A stretch of 64,000 bases of DNA from Calditrichia bacterium. GTDB lineage: Bacteria > Calditrichota > Calditrichia > RBG-13-44-9 > J075. The notes beneath the pieces were generated by a model. It worked only from the letters and a program-made list of their open reading frames with translations. It searched no databases and was not told the origin of the DNA. The stretch lies in the NCBI GenBank assembly GCA_028284905.1, contig JANQQU010000072.1, forward strand, positions 124,001 to 188,000, written 5' to 3'. Shown here piece by piece: positions 54,301 through 62,417 of the stretch. Every line of letters starts with the position of its first letter. The first letter of the stretch is position 1. The position numbers were made by a program, and so were the translations under genes.

Positions 54301-54315
54301 AATAAGAAAAAATTA

Positions 54316-54482
54316 GAGCCCCAAAATGGTGTGCAGTTGGTCGTGATTTTCCTATCAGCAGGGCAGTTAGAACGACGGGCAGCGTGAAACGGCACGAAGC
54401 CTGAATACAGTTTCTACTCCATACGTCTGCTGTTTGGAGACAGAAAGCTTTCCACGGTCTTCTGCGCACCATTTCGGGGCTT
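54316..54482. repeat. 21-bp imperfect inverted repeat flanking ~125 bp
   Basis: The arm at 54316-54336 and the reverse complement of 54462-54482 match at 18 of 21 positions (core CCCC-AAATGGTG-GCAG). The 125 bp between contain no supported gene. With the adjacent three-way junction this looks like a small non-coding insertion or structured RNA element. Confidence 0.55.
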
Positions 54483-54542
54483 TTCAAACCCCAACAAACA
54501 ATAGACGAGTAATGACACCGTGATATTTACAAACCCTCTTTG

Positions 54543-54648
54543 AATGTCCAATGTCCAACACTCAATATCCAATTTCCAAGTATAAAAGCGAACAAGTCAT
54601 TTCCACTTTTACATTTTAAATTGAAAGTTGAATATTGGACATTAAAGA
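54543..54648. repeat. AATGTCC-type heptamers in inverted orientation
   Basis: Units AATGTCC, AATGTCC, AACACTC, AATATCC, AATTTCC at 54543-54577 are matched by complementary words TTGAAAG, TTGAATA, TTGGACA at 54621-54641. The second block runs into the stop codon (54642) of the permease gene on the minus strand. Confidence 0.75.
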
Positions 54649-56114
54649 TGTTTCAACTCTTTTTCCGCCTCCTCGATCAGGGCCATTTCTTCTTCCGGCG
54701 CCTGGGCGACCAGGTGCTTCGAACTGTAGAATCCGAAATAGAGCAAGGCAACAAAGAGGAAGATCGCTACACCATAAACACCGGGTCGATAATCCTGCAC
54801 AGCAAATGTCGCGGCCAGAGAGAGCAGGGAAAGCGTTACGCCAACATATGCTCCGGCGAGTCCCAACGGGCTTTTGTACGGACGTTCCAGATCAGGCCGG
54901 CTATGCTTTAGCTTGATGTAGGACAACATCACCATAGCGTAGGAGATGACAGCGCCAAAAACAGCCATATTTAGCAGGGCGGCGCCGACCACCCCTTCAC
55001 TCATTTGGTCGATCAGAAAGGCGCAAACCAGTCCGATGCCGGCGCCGAGAATTAAAGCATAGTGCGGGGTATGGGTTTGTTTCCCGGTGATGGAAATCCA
55101 GCGCGGGAAATAGCCGGCGCGGGAAAGGGCAAAGAGCACCCGCCCATAAGCATAAATGATCGTGTGAAAGCTGGCGATCAGGCCGGTCAGTGCAATCAAA
55201 GTCAGCAGCGTTGTTGTCGCTCCTCCACCAAAGACTGCTTCGAATCCATCGGCAAGCGGCGCTTCCGAACTACCGATGGCCGCAGCGCCACCATGCACCC
55301 CGCTGTTGAGAATCAAGGTAAAGATGGAAAGCCCGAGCAATGTGACGATGCCGAGAATCAGTGCGCGGGGCATATCATTTACCACATCGACGGTTTCCTC
55401 TGCCGCCAGCGGTAATTGTTCAATCGCCAGATAGAACCAGATGGCAAACGGCAGGGCAGCAAAGATACCGTAATATCCTTTTGGTAAAAAAGTAGATTGC
55501 CCGGGATCCGGCGGCACATTAAAGAGCAATTCCCAGCGAAATGCGCCGGAAAAGATAGCGCCCCCATAAAAGATCAACAATACTGCCATCGCTAACAAGG
55601 TAACCAGCAATCCCACCTTTAGGGTTAGTTCCACCCCTTTGATGTTGATACCGACAAACAAGGCGTAGGCCAGCAACCACCAGAAGTAGGTTGGCACACC
55701 GGGCAACAGCGTATTCAGATATCCGCCGATACCGACGACAATTACCGCTGGCGTAATGACATATTCTATCGTGTCGGTGATCCCCACCAGGTAGCCGGCC
55801 CAGGGACCAAACGCCTGCCGGGTAAAAGAATAGAATCCTCCGGCATGCGGCAAAGCTGTCGATAGTTCCGCGATGCAGTAGACCATGCAGACATACATAA
55901 TAGCGATAACCAATGTAGCAATCAGCAATCCGCCAAAGCCACCAACAGACAGTCCAAAATTCCAGCCGAAATAGTCGCCGGAAATTACTGCGCCAACCCC
56001 CAGCGCCCAAAGCATCACCCAATTTGCTTTTTTCTTTAACTGCCGCTGATCAAGATAAGCCTGGTCGACATTCTCGTAACGAACACCGCCGCCTTGTTTG
56101 CCTTTCTCTGCCAT
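54642..56114 (-). CDS. APC-family amino acid/ethanolamine permease
   Basis: A twelve-helix transporter of about 490 residues. The N-terminal pattern VISGDYFGWNFGLSVGGFGG, MYVCMVYCIAELSTALPHAG and FYSFTRQAFGPWAGYLVGI is that of the ethanolamine permease branch of the APC superfamily; amino acid uptake is the alternative. ATG at 56114 is chosen because GGAGAAGAA precedes it directly, while the frame extends 26 codons upstream without a ribosome binding site. No ethanolamine catabolic genes are nearby. Confidence 0.85.
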   Translation of the reverse strand: MAEKGKQGGGVRYENVDQAYLDQRQLKKKANWVMLWALGVGAVISGDYFGWNFGLSVGGFGGLLIATLVIAIMYVCMVYCIAELSTALPHAGGFYSFTRQAFGPWAGYLVGITDTIEYVITPAVIVVGIGGYLNTLLPGVPTYFWWLLAYALFVGINIKGVELTLKVGLLVTLLAMAVLLIFYGGAIFSGAFRWELLFNVPPDPGQSTFLPKGYYGIFAALPFAIWFYLAIEQLPLAAEETVDVVNDMPRALILGIVTLLGLSIFTLILNSGVHGGAAAIGSSEAPLADGFEAVFGGGATTTLLTLIALTGLIASFHTIIYAYGRVLFALSRAGYFPRWISITGKQTHTPHYALILGAGIGLVCAFLIDQMSEGVVGAALLNMAVFGAVISYAMVMLSYIKLKHSRPDLERPYKSPLGLAGAYVGVTLSLLSLAATFAVQDYRPGVYGVAIFLFVALLYFGFYSSKHLVAQAPEEEMALIEEAEKELKHL

Positions 56115-56203
56115 TTCTTCTCCAGATTGAGGTTCGTTAAAAAAAGTAAACATTGATAATACAAATGGAAACAAACACAAATTTGGTATCACTGCTGGTA
56201 AGA

Positions 56204-56971
56204 TTATTCGGCCAGAAAATCCTGCACAACCTGCATAAAGGCCGCCGGCGCCTCGGCATGCACCCAGTGTCCGGCCCCGGGGACAGTTTCGATAACGACA
56301 TTGCTGAACTTTTCCTGAATATCGGCAATATCCTCATCCTGGATATAATTGGATTTTTCTCCCCGCAGAAAAAGGGTTGGTTGATCAAAAGTTGAATAGT
56401 TGACGACATCCCCGGCGATGACCTCCGCCTGCTGATAGAGCACCGGCAGGTTTGGTTTCCAGGTAAAATCATTATGCTCACCGCGCTTCATATTTTTCAG
56501 GAGAAACTGCCGGACCGCTTGATCGGGAATCGCATCCCTGGTTAATTCATCCGCTTGCTGGCGGCTTTTCAGTGAGGGCAGGTCCAGATCCATTAAAATC
56601 TCAATCAAACCCTTAAAATAGGGCGATTCATATTTCTTCGGGGCAATATCCACCACAACCAGTTTGGCAACTTTTTGCGGATAATATTGGGCAAAACTCA
56701 TGGCAACTTTCCCGCCCATCGAATGACCAAGAATCGTCGCTTCGCGGATGGAGAGATCCTGCATCAATTCATTGAGGTCGCCAACCAAATCGGAATAAGT
56801 AAATGCGGGATTATGGGGGGAGCGGCCGTGGTTCCGCTGATCGACGAGAATCACCTGGTAATTTTCGGCAAATTGCCGTCCCAGGCTATACCAGTTATCA
56901 GAGGTGCCCAATAATCCATGGAGAATGATTAACGGTTTCCCTTCACCAATTATCTTGTGGAATAATTTCAT
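56204..56971 (-). CDS. Alpha/beta hydrolase (YbfF-like esterase)
   Basis: A 255-residue alpha/beta hydrolase. The oxyanion region is LIILHGLLGTSDNW (about 14-27), the nucleophile elbow GHSMGGKVA with catalytic Ser (about 82-90) and the catalytic His in GAGHWVHAEAP (about 234-244). The acid is probably in the LFLRGEKSNYI region. It closely resembles YbfF-type short-chain esterases. It lies 18 bp after the DUF2203 gene on the same strand, so the two probably share a transcript. Confidence 0.9.
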   Translation of the reverse strand: MKLFHKIIGEGKPLIILHGLLGTSDNWYSLGRQFAENYQVILVDQRNHGRSPHNPAFTYSDLVGDLNELMQDLSIREATILGHSMGGKVAMSFAQYYPQKVAKLVVVDIAPKKYESPYFKGLIEILMDLDLPSLKSRQQADELTRDAIPDQAVRQFLLKNMKRGEHNDFTWKPNLPVLYQQAEVIAGDVVNYSTFDQPTLFLRGEKSNYIQDEDIADIQEKFSNVVIETVPGAGHWVHAEAPAAFMQVVQDFLAE

Positions 56972-56989
56972 CGTTCGCTTCCGATCTGC

Positions 56990-57373
56990 TCATGCACCAT
57001 TATCCGGTGGTAATTTTTTTCGCCCGGCATATCCGGCGGCAATGCCATGATAATATTCGATATCTTCTTCGTCGCTTCGCCAGCAAAGGAAAACCAGTTC
57101 GCCATCGATCATCGCCGGGAAATCGACCAGGCCGATAGAAAATCCCCAATCCTTATAATAGCAACCAAGGTTTTCCAGCTCAAGGAAATATGATTTCAGG
57201 CTGGCGACCTTTTCGGCAATTTGCGGATGTTCCCCGGCATTCTCGCCGGCCATGGTCGTTAAGCCATTTATCTCGTGGCTAAGATCGAGAATATCCTTCA
57301 CGATCTTTTTTACCAGCGGTAGCGTATTTTTCGCTTCCGCAGGCGTAAAAATTTTTTTCGGTTGAAAATTCAT
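56990..57373 (-). CDS. DUF2203 family protein
   Basis: A 127-residue soluble protein. It begins KIFTPAEAKNTLPLVKKIV, the hallmark of DUF2203, has a helical middle and ends with LGCYYKDWGFSIGLVDFPA and FLCWRSDEEDIEYYHG. The function is unknown. It is placed between the aquaporin and hydrolase genes on the same strand with gaps of 18 bp each, which suggests one transcript. Confidence 0.88.
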   Translation of the reverse strand: MNFQPKKIFTPAEAKNTLPLVKKIVKDILDLSHEINGLTTMAGENAGEHPQIAEKVASLKSYFLELENLGCYYKDWGFSIGLVDFPAMIDGELVFLCWRSDEEDIEYYHGIAAGYAGRKKLPPDNGA

Positions 57374-57391
57374 AACAGCTAACGTGCTTAT

Positions 57392-58003
57392 TTAGTCTTC
57401 CGGATTAAAATATTTAAATAGCACTACAGAAAGCGCCCCCCCGGCGAAGGGTCCAATCGTGTATAAGGGCAAATGCGTCCAGTTGCCATTATTCAGGAGC
57501 ACATCAACGAGCATTGGTCCGATACCAACGGCCGGATTAAGCGCGGCCCCGGAAACATCCCCGACCACATATGCCGCGCCGGTGACGGTTAAGCCAATTG
57601 CCAGCCCGTAAATATTATTACCCTCCATTCGCTTCGTTGTGGCAAGGTTAAGAATAACAAAGCATAATACCAGTGTGAAAAGGATTTCCGCTGTCAACGC
57701 TTTAGCAAACACGGCAGCGGCAGTCACTGTGAAATAGCTCCCTGCAAACCAGTAAACCAACTGTGCCGCGACAATCGCTCCGAGTAACTGGGCAATCATA
57801 TAACCACCAACCTCAGCGGCCGTCTTTCGACCGCGCAGCCAGAATGCCAGGCTTACCGCGGGATTGTAATGGGCCCCGGAAATATGGCCGCCGATGTAGA
57901 TCATGGTCATCAAAACACAGCCGACCGTTAGCGGATCACCACTTAATCCAATTGTTAACACCAGAAAAAAAGTGCCGAAAAATTCCATCGCATAATTCTT
58001 CAA
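57392..58003 (-). CDS. Aquaporin / MIP family channel
   Basis: A 203-residue six-helix channel with both NPA half-helix motifs: SGAHYNPAVSLAFWLRGR (about 44-61) and SGAALNPAVGIGP (about 149-161). At 203 residues it is on the short side for the family. Residues around the second NPA do not show the Asp typical of glycerol facilitators, so a water or small-solute channel is more likely. It is first in the run aquaporin, DUF2203, hydrolase on the minus strand. Confidence 0.9.
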   Translation of the reverse strand: MKNYAMEFFGTFFLVLTIGLSGDPLTVGCVLMTMIYIGGHISGAHYNPAVSLAFWLRGRKTAAEVGGYMIAQLLGAIVAAQLVYWFAGSYFTVTAAAVFAKALTAEILFTLVLCFVILNLATTKRMEGNNIYGLAIGLTVTGAAYVVGDVSGAALNPAVGIGPMLVDVLLNNGNWTHLPLYTIGPFAGGALSVVLFKYFNPED

Positions 58004-58339
58004 TTTTCATCTCCACCAGTCAAGAAATCCGGCACTTCATTCAATTGCATCCAGTCACTAACAAAAGCATCTGAAGCGCCTATTTTTGAATTCACACATC
58101 AGTTTGCCAATGTAATGACTAAAAATGCCGCTGAAGTTACCATTTCATGTAGAATTATGCAAATTTAGCCGTTTGCTGAACTTCAGCCCCAATTATTTGC
58201 GATGAAAAAAGCACATTCTCTCCTCCTGATTCTCTACATGATTTTTAATACATTCTTTATTGAAAGTTTTTCAATCTTTTCTCTTGACAGTCCATTCTTA
58301 ATTATCTATATTGAGCGCGCTAATTTAAACAGCACGCAC
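58004..58339. other. Divergent spacer between the aquaporin gene and tRNA-Lys
   Basis: No gene is supported. The 60-codon open frame at 58202-58384 runs into the tRNA and is rejected. The tRNA promoter lies at 58284-58312. Confidence 0.6.
58284..58312 (+). promoter_or_regulatory. Sigma-70 promoter of tRNA-Lys
   Basis: A perfect TTGACA (58284-58289) and TATATT (58307-58312) are 17 bp apart. Expected transcription start is near 58319, about 20 bp before the tRNA. Confidence 0.85.
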
Positions 58340-58412
58340 GGGCCCGTAGCTCAGTTGGTAGAGCAGCGGACTTTTAATCCGTAGGTCGAAGGTTCGAATC
58401 CTTCCGGGCTCA
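58340..58412 (+). tRNA. trnK: tRNA-Lys (anticodon TTT)
   Basis: A full cloverleaf. The acceptor arm GGGCCCG pairs with CGGGCTC (one G-U), the D-arm contains GTAGCTCAGTTGGTAGAGC, the anticodon loop CTTTTAA gives anticodon TTT at 58373-58375, and the T-arm has GGTTCGAATCC. The discriminator base is A and CCA is not encoded. A strong terminator follows directly. Confidence 0.97.
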
Positions 58413-58416
58413 CATT

Positions 58417-58452
58417 AAAAAGGGTTACAAGAAATTTCTTGTAACCCTTTTT
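58417..58452 (+). terminator. Terminator of tRNA-Lys
   Basis: A perfect 18-bp palindrome (core GGGTTACAAGAAA/TTTCTTGTAACCC) flanked by A5 and T5. A near copy lies at 60855-60889. Confidence 0.93.
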
Positions 58453-58567
58453 GTTTTTAATACCAACGATTAATGGCACTCGCTGCCGCGCTCTGCTCGA
58501 TGACTATTGTAAGAATACCTCGCGGGGAAATATTTCGTAGATAAGCCGTTTTCTTTACCCCCCCCCC

Positions 58568-58608
58568 AAAAAAAAACAGCGCAAATTCACGATGGAATTT
58601 GCGCTGTT
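58568..58608 (-). terminator. Terminator of pckA
   Basis: On the minus strand, a perfect 14-bp stem (AACAGCGCAAATTC/GAATTTGCGCTGTT) with a 6-nt loop is followed by a run of T and then ten G. The adjoining homopolymers (ten C and nine A on the + strand, 58558-58576) are a likely place for sequencing-length error. Confidence 0.92.
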
Positions 58609-58677
58609 AAATTATAAACATTACTTACTACAAGCCTTTCTGAACCCTTAAGACCACACTCGGCAAAGCGTGACCGG

Positions 58678-60264
58678 TTACAGATTTGGCCCGGCTTCTA
58701 CGATAGCAGCACTACTACCAGCCTTAAACTGTTCAAAATTTTTCTCAAACAATTCGGCCAGTTCACGGGCTTGCTTATCGAAGGCTGCCTTATCCGCCCA
58801 GGTGTTTCGCGGAATCAATAATTCCGAGGGTACATTGGGACAAGAAGTCGGAACCACTAATCCGAACAATGGATCGGTCACCGTCTCAACATCCTTGAGG
58901 GCATCATTATGGATGGCGTCGATAATGGCCCGCGTATACTTCAGACTGATCCGCGAACCGGTGCCATGTGCACCACCGGTCCATCCGGTATTGACCAGCC
59001 AGGCTGTCGCCCCGTGTTTTTCCATCTTCTCTGCCAGCAACTCTGCATATTTGCTGGGGTGCCATACCATAAACGCTGCTCCGAAGCAGGCTGAAAAGGT
59101 GGCCTGAGGCTCGGTTACACCCATTTCGGTGCCGGCAACCTTGGCGGTATATCCGCTAATGAAGTGATACATGGCCTGATTGGGCGTCAGCCGGCTGACC
59201 GGAGGAAGGACCCCGAATGCGTCACAGGTAAGCAGGATGATGTTTTTGGGATGTCCGCCGACACAGGGTATTTTCGCATTGTCGATGAACTCAATCGGAT
59301 AGGATGCACGAGTATTCTGGGTAATAGAGACATCACTATAATCGACACTATGCGCGATGTCGTCGTAAACAACATTTTCCAGAACGGTTCCGAACTTGAT
59401 TGCCCGATAGATTTCCGGTTCACTTTCTTCTGTGAGGTCGATTGCTTTGGCGTAGCAACCGCCTTCGATATTGAAGATGCCATCGTCGGTCCAGCAGTGT
59501 TCGTCATCTCCGATAAGATTGCGATTGGGATCGGCCGAAAGAGTAGTTTTACCGGTGCCCGAAAGCCCGAAAAAGATAGAAACGTCTCCGTCCCCTCCTT
59601 CATTGGCCGAGCAATGCATCGAAAGAACGTCCTTTTTAGGCATAATGTAATTCATCACCGAAAAGATGCCCTTTTTCATCTCGCCGGCATATTCAGTTCC
59701 GAGAATAACAATTTCCTGTTGTTCGAATGACAAATCCACGCTGGTTTTAGAAGTCATGCCGGTCGTATAGCGGTTAGCCGGAAACTGTCCGGCATTAAAT
59801 ACCACGTAGTCCGGCTCTCCAAAATCTTTTAATTGCTCATTGGTTGGACGAATTAGCATGTTCCACATAAACAGGGCATGATACGGGCGTGAACAGATGA
59901 TCCGCACTTTGATGCGCTCCTTGGGGTCCCAGCCGCCGAAGCCGTCCACCACATAGAGTCTCTTGCGGGTATTCAGGTAATCTATCGCTCGCTCGCGGTT
60001 TATCTCAAAGGTTTGTTCATCGACCTTCATATTGATTGATCCCCACCAGATATCGTCCTTCGAATCGGGGTGTTCAACGATGCGTTTGTCCTTGGGGCTA
60101 CGCCCGGTTTTCTCTCCGGAACGAACCATCAACGCCCCGGAATCGGCGATCGCCGCCCCCTCCTCGTGATGCATTGCCTCTTCATAAAGCAGTGCCGGTT
60201 GGGCATTTCTGATGATATCCTCTACTTCGATGTTATACTGTTTAAGTGAGAATCTTTCAGCCAT
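58678..60264 (-). CDS. pckA: Phosphoenolpyruvate carboxykinase (ATP)
   Basis: Converts oxaloacetate and ATP to phosphoenolpyruvate, CO2 and ADP, the entry to gluconeogenesis. About 528 residues, the normal length. The kinase-1a/P-loop motif is [17 protein letters not shown], the metal site lies in [13 protein letters not shown], and the substrate-binding region includes [14 protein letters not shown] near the N-terminus and [15 protein letters not shown] near the C-terminus. ATG at 60264 is preferred because GGAGG is five bases upstream; other in-frame ATGs lie at 60267 and 60282. It makes PEP, the substrate of the PEP mutase at 7310, but no direct link is implied. Confidence 0.97.
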   Translation of the reverse strand: MAERFSLKQYNIEVEDIIRNAQPALLYEEAMHHEEGAAIADSGALMVRSGEKTGRSPKDKRIVEHPDSKDDIWWGSINMKVDEQTFEINRERAIDYLNTRKRLYVVDGFGGWDPKERIKVRIICSRPYHALFMWNMLIRPTNEQLKDFGEPDYVVFNAGQFPANRYTTGMTSKTSVDLSFEQQEIVILGTEYAGEMKKGIFSVMNYIMPKKDVLSMHCSANEGGDGDVSIFFGLSGTGKTTLSADPNRNLIGDDEHCWTDDGIFNIEGGCYAKAIDLTEESEPEIYRAIKFGTVLENVVYDDIAHSVDYSDVSITQNTRASYPIEFIDNAKIPCVGGHPKNIILLTCDAFGVLPPVSRLTPNQAMYHFISGYTAKVAGTEMGVTEPQATFSACFGAAFMVWHPSKYAELLAEKMEKHGATAWLVNTGWTGGAHGTGSRISLKYTRAIIDAIHNDALKDVETVTDPLFGLVVPTSCPNVPSELLIPRNTWADKAAFDKQARELAELFEKNFEQFKAGSSAAIVEAGPNL

Positions 60265-60346
60265 CATTTCCTCCAGTTTCATTTGTTAGTTGATATATGT
60301 TTATAGGATTATTCGTTAAAATCATCCAATGTGGAATTGCCGTAGT

Positions 60347-60403
60347 CATATTTGCAATAGCATTCGGGGTCGCACCTAAAGCAAACCCACCAAACCCAGG
60401 ACA
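60347..60403 (-). pseudogene. Possible remnant of a sodium/glutamate symporter gene (gltS-like)
   Basis: The minus-strand translation GGFALGATPNAIANM matches, from memory, the highly conserved G-F-x-LGATP-x-AIANM motif of GltS symporters. The flanking translation shows no further similarity, so at most a 15-19 residue relic is left. Chance similarity is possible but unlikely for such a specific motif. Confidence 0.35.
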
Positions 60404-60820
60404 TAAAACTTCAGAGCAATCGATCTGTTGATTTGTCTCCTGGCGGTTCATGACCTTAATTCCAGGGAATTGTGCATTTTTGACGGAATAGAATCCAGCA
60501 GTAAGGGTTTTTTCGAACGCAAAAACGCCAGAACAAATTCCCTTGAGAAATTTTTTGCGGAAATAAAAGAAGTGTGGTTCGTCGTGGAAAGATTTTAAAA
60601 GTACTATTTCAATACTCTCAATTTTAGTTATGCCAGCATCAATCTGATCGCACTCAATGACTACATTTCAAAAATAAACAACCTCACCTATTATTTCAAA
60701 GAGATTCTTAACATTTACTATCTGTTCCTAATATCGGATTCACCTGAACCGGATTTTGAGTCCTGGAGAAAATCAGCATACTTTGGTAATTGAAAGAGTT
60801 TGATAGGTGAAGAATGGCCA

Positions 60821-60890
60821 GGCCGAAGATACGAACCCTCCCGGGCTCACATTAAAAAGGGTTACAAGATATTTCTTATAACCCTTTTTA
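60821..60890 (+). pseudogene. Degenerate copy of tRNA-Lys 3' end and terminator
   Basis: 60821-60850 matches the last 30 bases of the tRNA-Lys region (58384-58413) at 25 positions. The following 39 bases match its terminator region at 37. The 5' two-thirds of the tRNA is absent. It lies about 2.44 kb from the intact gene on the other side of pckA. Confidence 0.85.
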
Positions 60891-61086
60891 TTTATTTAAA
60901 ATGAACAATCGCAGTCAGAATGTTTATCTAAGATTGTTTTTATTTGCCGGTGCTGATAGTGCATATCTGCTTGTTACCAGCAACAGTCTGCCCGTTCTTT
61001 TAAAAACAGACTTTTATCTTTAAAGAATGTAGGCTCCTATATGAAGTTTTTTCTCTTCCATTTTAAAAAACAATTTAAATTTATAC

Positions 61087-62160
61087 TTATTTGCCCTGCT
61101 TTAAATGTTTATACGGGCTGCCAATGTAATACGGATCTTTCATGGCTGCTTTAAATGCAGCAAGTGCTTCTGGTGAGGAATTTGCTCTCCAATCAAGTTC
61201 TTTATTGATGTTGAACCATGTAAATATTTTAACTCTCGGGTAATCTGTTTTTATTTTATTAAATGCATCGGTAATCCAGGCAGCTTTATCAAAATCCTCA
61301 AGTTGAAATTCACCAGTACCAAATTCTGCAATCATCATGGGGTGATCGCCTAAAACTGCACATGAGTCATACAGTTCCCGGAAACAATTATCAAAATCCC
61401 GAAGCGGACGCGCCCCTCCCCAGGGATCCTGGGGGTAGAAATTATAGCCATCGAGCCCAATCCAGTCCACATACTCGCTGCCCGGCCAATAGTTTGAGAC
61501 ATGATTCCACGCTTCTATGGCTAAATCTGTAGAAGGCCCATGCGGCACCCATAACCATTTTACATTGTCTGCACCTTTATTTTTAAACCTGTCAACAACA
61601 TATCTCCATACAGCAACGACTTTCTCCGGGCCACCATTTTCCGCCCCGTTTTTATTGCCACTCCAAACATACCAGTTTCCATTAAATTCGTGTAAAAACC
61701 GGATGAGAACCTCGCTTTTATATGTTTTTGCATCATCGGCAAAACGATCAATGTATTCGTCATACTTACCGTCAAGCACGTCATTAAAGCCCTGGTAACC
61801 ATTTGGCCCGGTTTCTCTTGAATTATTCGGATCGCTTGACGGCCAAAACAATTCCCAGGTGAGGTGTGGGATAATCCCTCGATCAGCCAGCTTTTGACAA
61901 GCATCAAGCGGAAATTCATCATCCCAGGTGGGAAACCAAACGACAGACCCGACTTCATGCTGAATTAACTTTTCAAAATCATCTATCTCGTAAAAATCTC
62001 CGGTGGGTAATGTTTCATTGCCATTTTCAGGATAGAAGCCTAATACACAACCCGGCCAGTCAGCGTCACTAAAGGATTTTTGATTTGAATTATCTGAACA
62101 GCTTGAAAAAACTGTTAAAACTGAAATTAGCAACATAGAAACAGGTATCCCCTTATTCAT
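61087..62160 (-). CDS. GH26-type glycoside hydrolase lipoprotein
   Basis: A 357-residue lipoprotein with signal and lipobox LTVFSSC (Cys about 21). The catalytic domain is of the GH26 (beta-mannanase) type. The acid/base Glu lies in LIRFLHEFNGNWYVWSG (about 149-165) and the nucleophile Glu in MMIAEFGTGEF (about 278-288), both in the family spacing, with WTW-like aromatic subsites around them. It probably cleaves mannan-type or related polysaccharide at the cell surface. A GGAG ribosome binding site precedes the ATG. It is divergent from the DUF187 gene. Confidence 0.85.
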   Translation of the reverse strand: MNKGIPVSMLLISVLTVFSSCSDNSNQKSFSDADWPGCVLGFYPENGNETLPTGDFYEIDDFEKLIQHEVGSVVWFPTWDDEFPLDACQKLADRGIIPHLTWELFWPSSDPNNSRETGPNGYQGFNDVLDGKYDEYIDRFADDAKTYKSEVLIRFLHEFNGNWYVWSGNKNGAENGGPEKVVAVWRYVVDRFKNKGADNVKWLWVPHGPSTDLAIEAWNHVSNYWPGSEYVDWIGLDGYNFYPQDPWGGARPLRDFDNCFRELYDSCAVLGDHPMMIAEFGTGEFQLEDFDKAAWITDAFNKIKTDYPRVKIFTWFNINKELDWRANSSPEALAAFKAAMKDPYYIGSPYKHLKQGK

Positions 62161-62417
62161 GCCTTACTCCTTAATAATAAAATATACATAACATCTCTTC
62201 TAACAAGATAACCAAATTGGCAGAGATGAAAAAATTGTAATCGATATCTACTGTATTTTCATCATATCTGCTGAATAAACAATTGAATTTCAACCTTGCA
62301 GATCGAAGCTTCGCCCGGAGAAAGATTTCCTCACTCACCAAATCAAGAATCTCTCCCTACTTGATAGTTTCTCCTGCCTTCGCTAACTTCACGAAGTATT
62401 CAAAAATGAGGGTGATG

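Larger units (their letters stand above)
60265..61086. other. Spacer with remnants upstream of pckA
   Basis: No intact gene. It holds a short gltS-like fragment (60347-60403, minus) next to pckA and a degenerate copy of the tRNA-Lys 3' end plus terminator (60821-60890). The remainder is AT-rich with no recognisable feature. Confidence 0.6.

Noticed and set aside
54236-54487. 83-codon minus-strand open frame
   Set aside because: It is a translation of the palindromic element and the inverted repeat, without domain or ribosome binding site.
58202-58384. 60-codon open frame reading into tRNA-Lys
   Set aside because: It overlaps the tRNA promoter and tRNA body; the C-terminal residues are translated tRNA.
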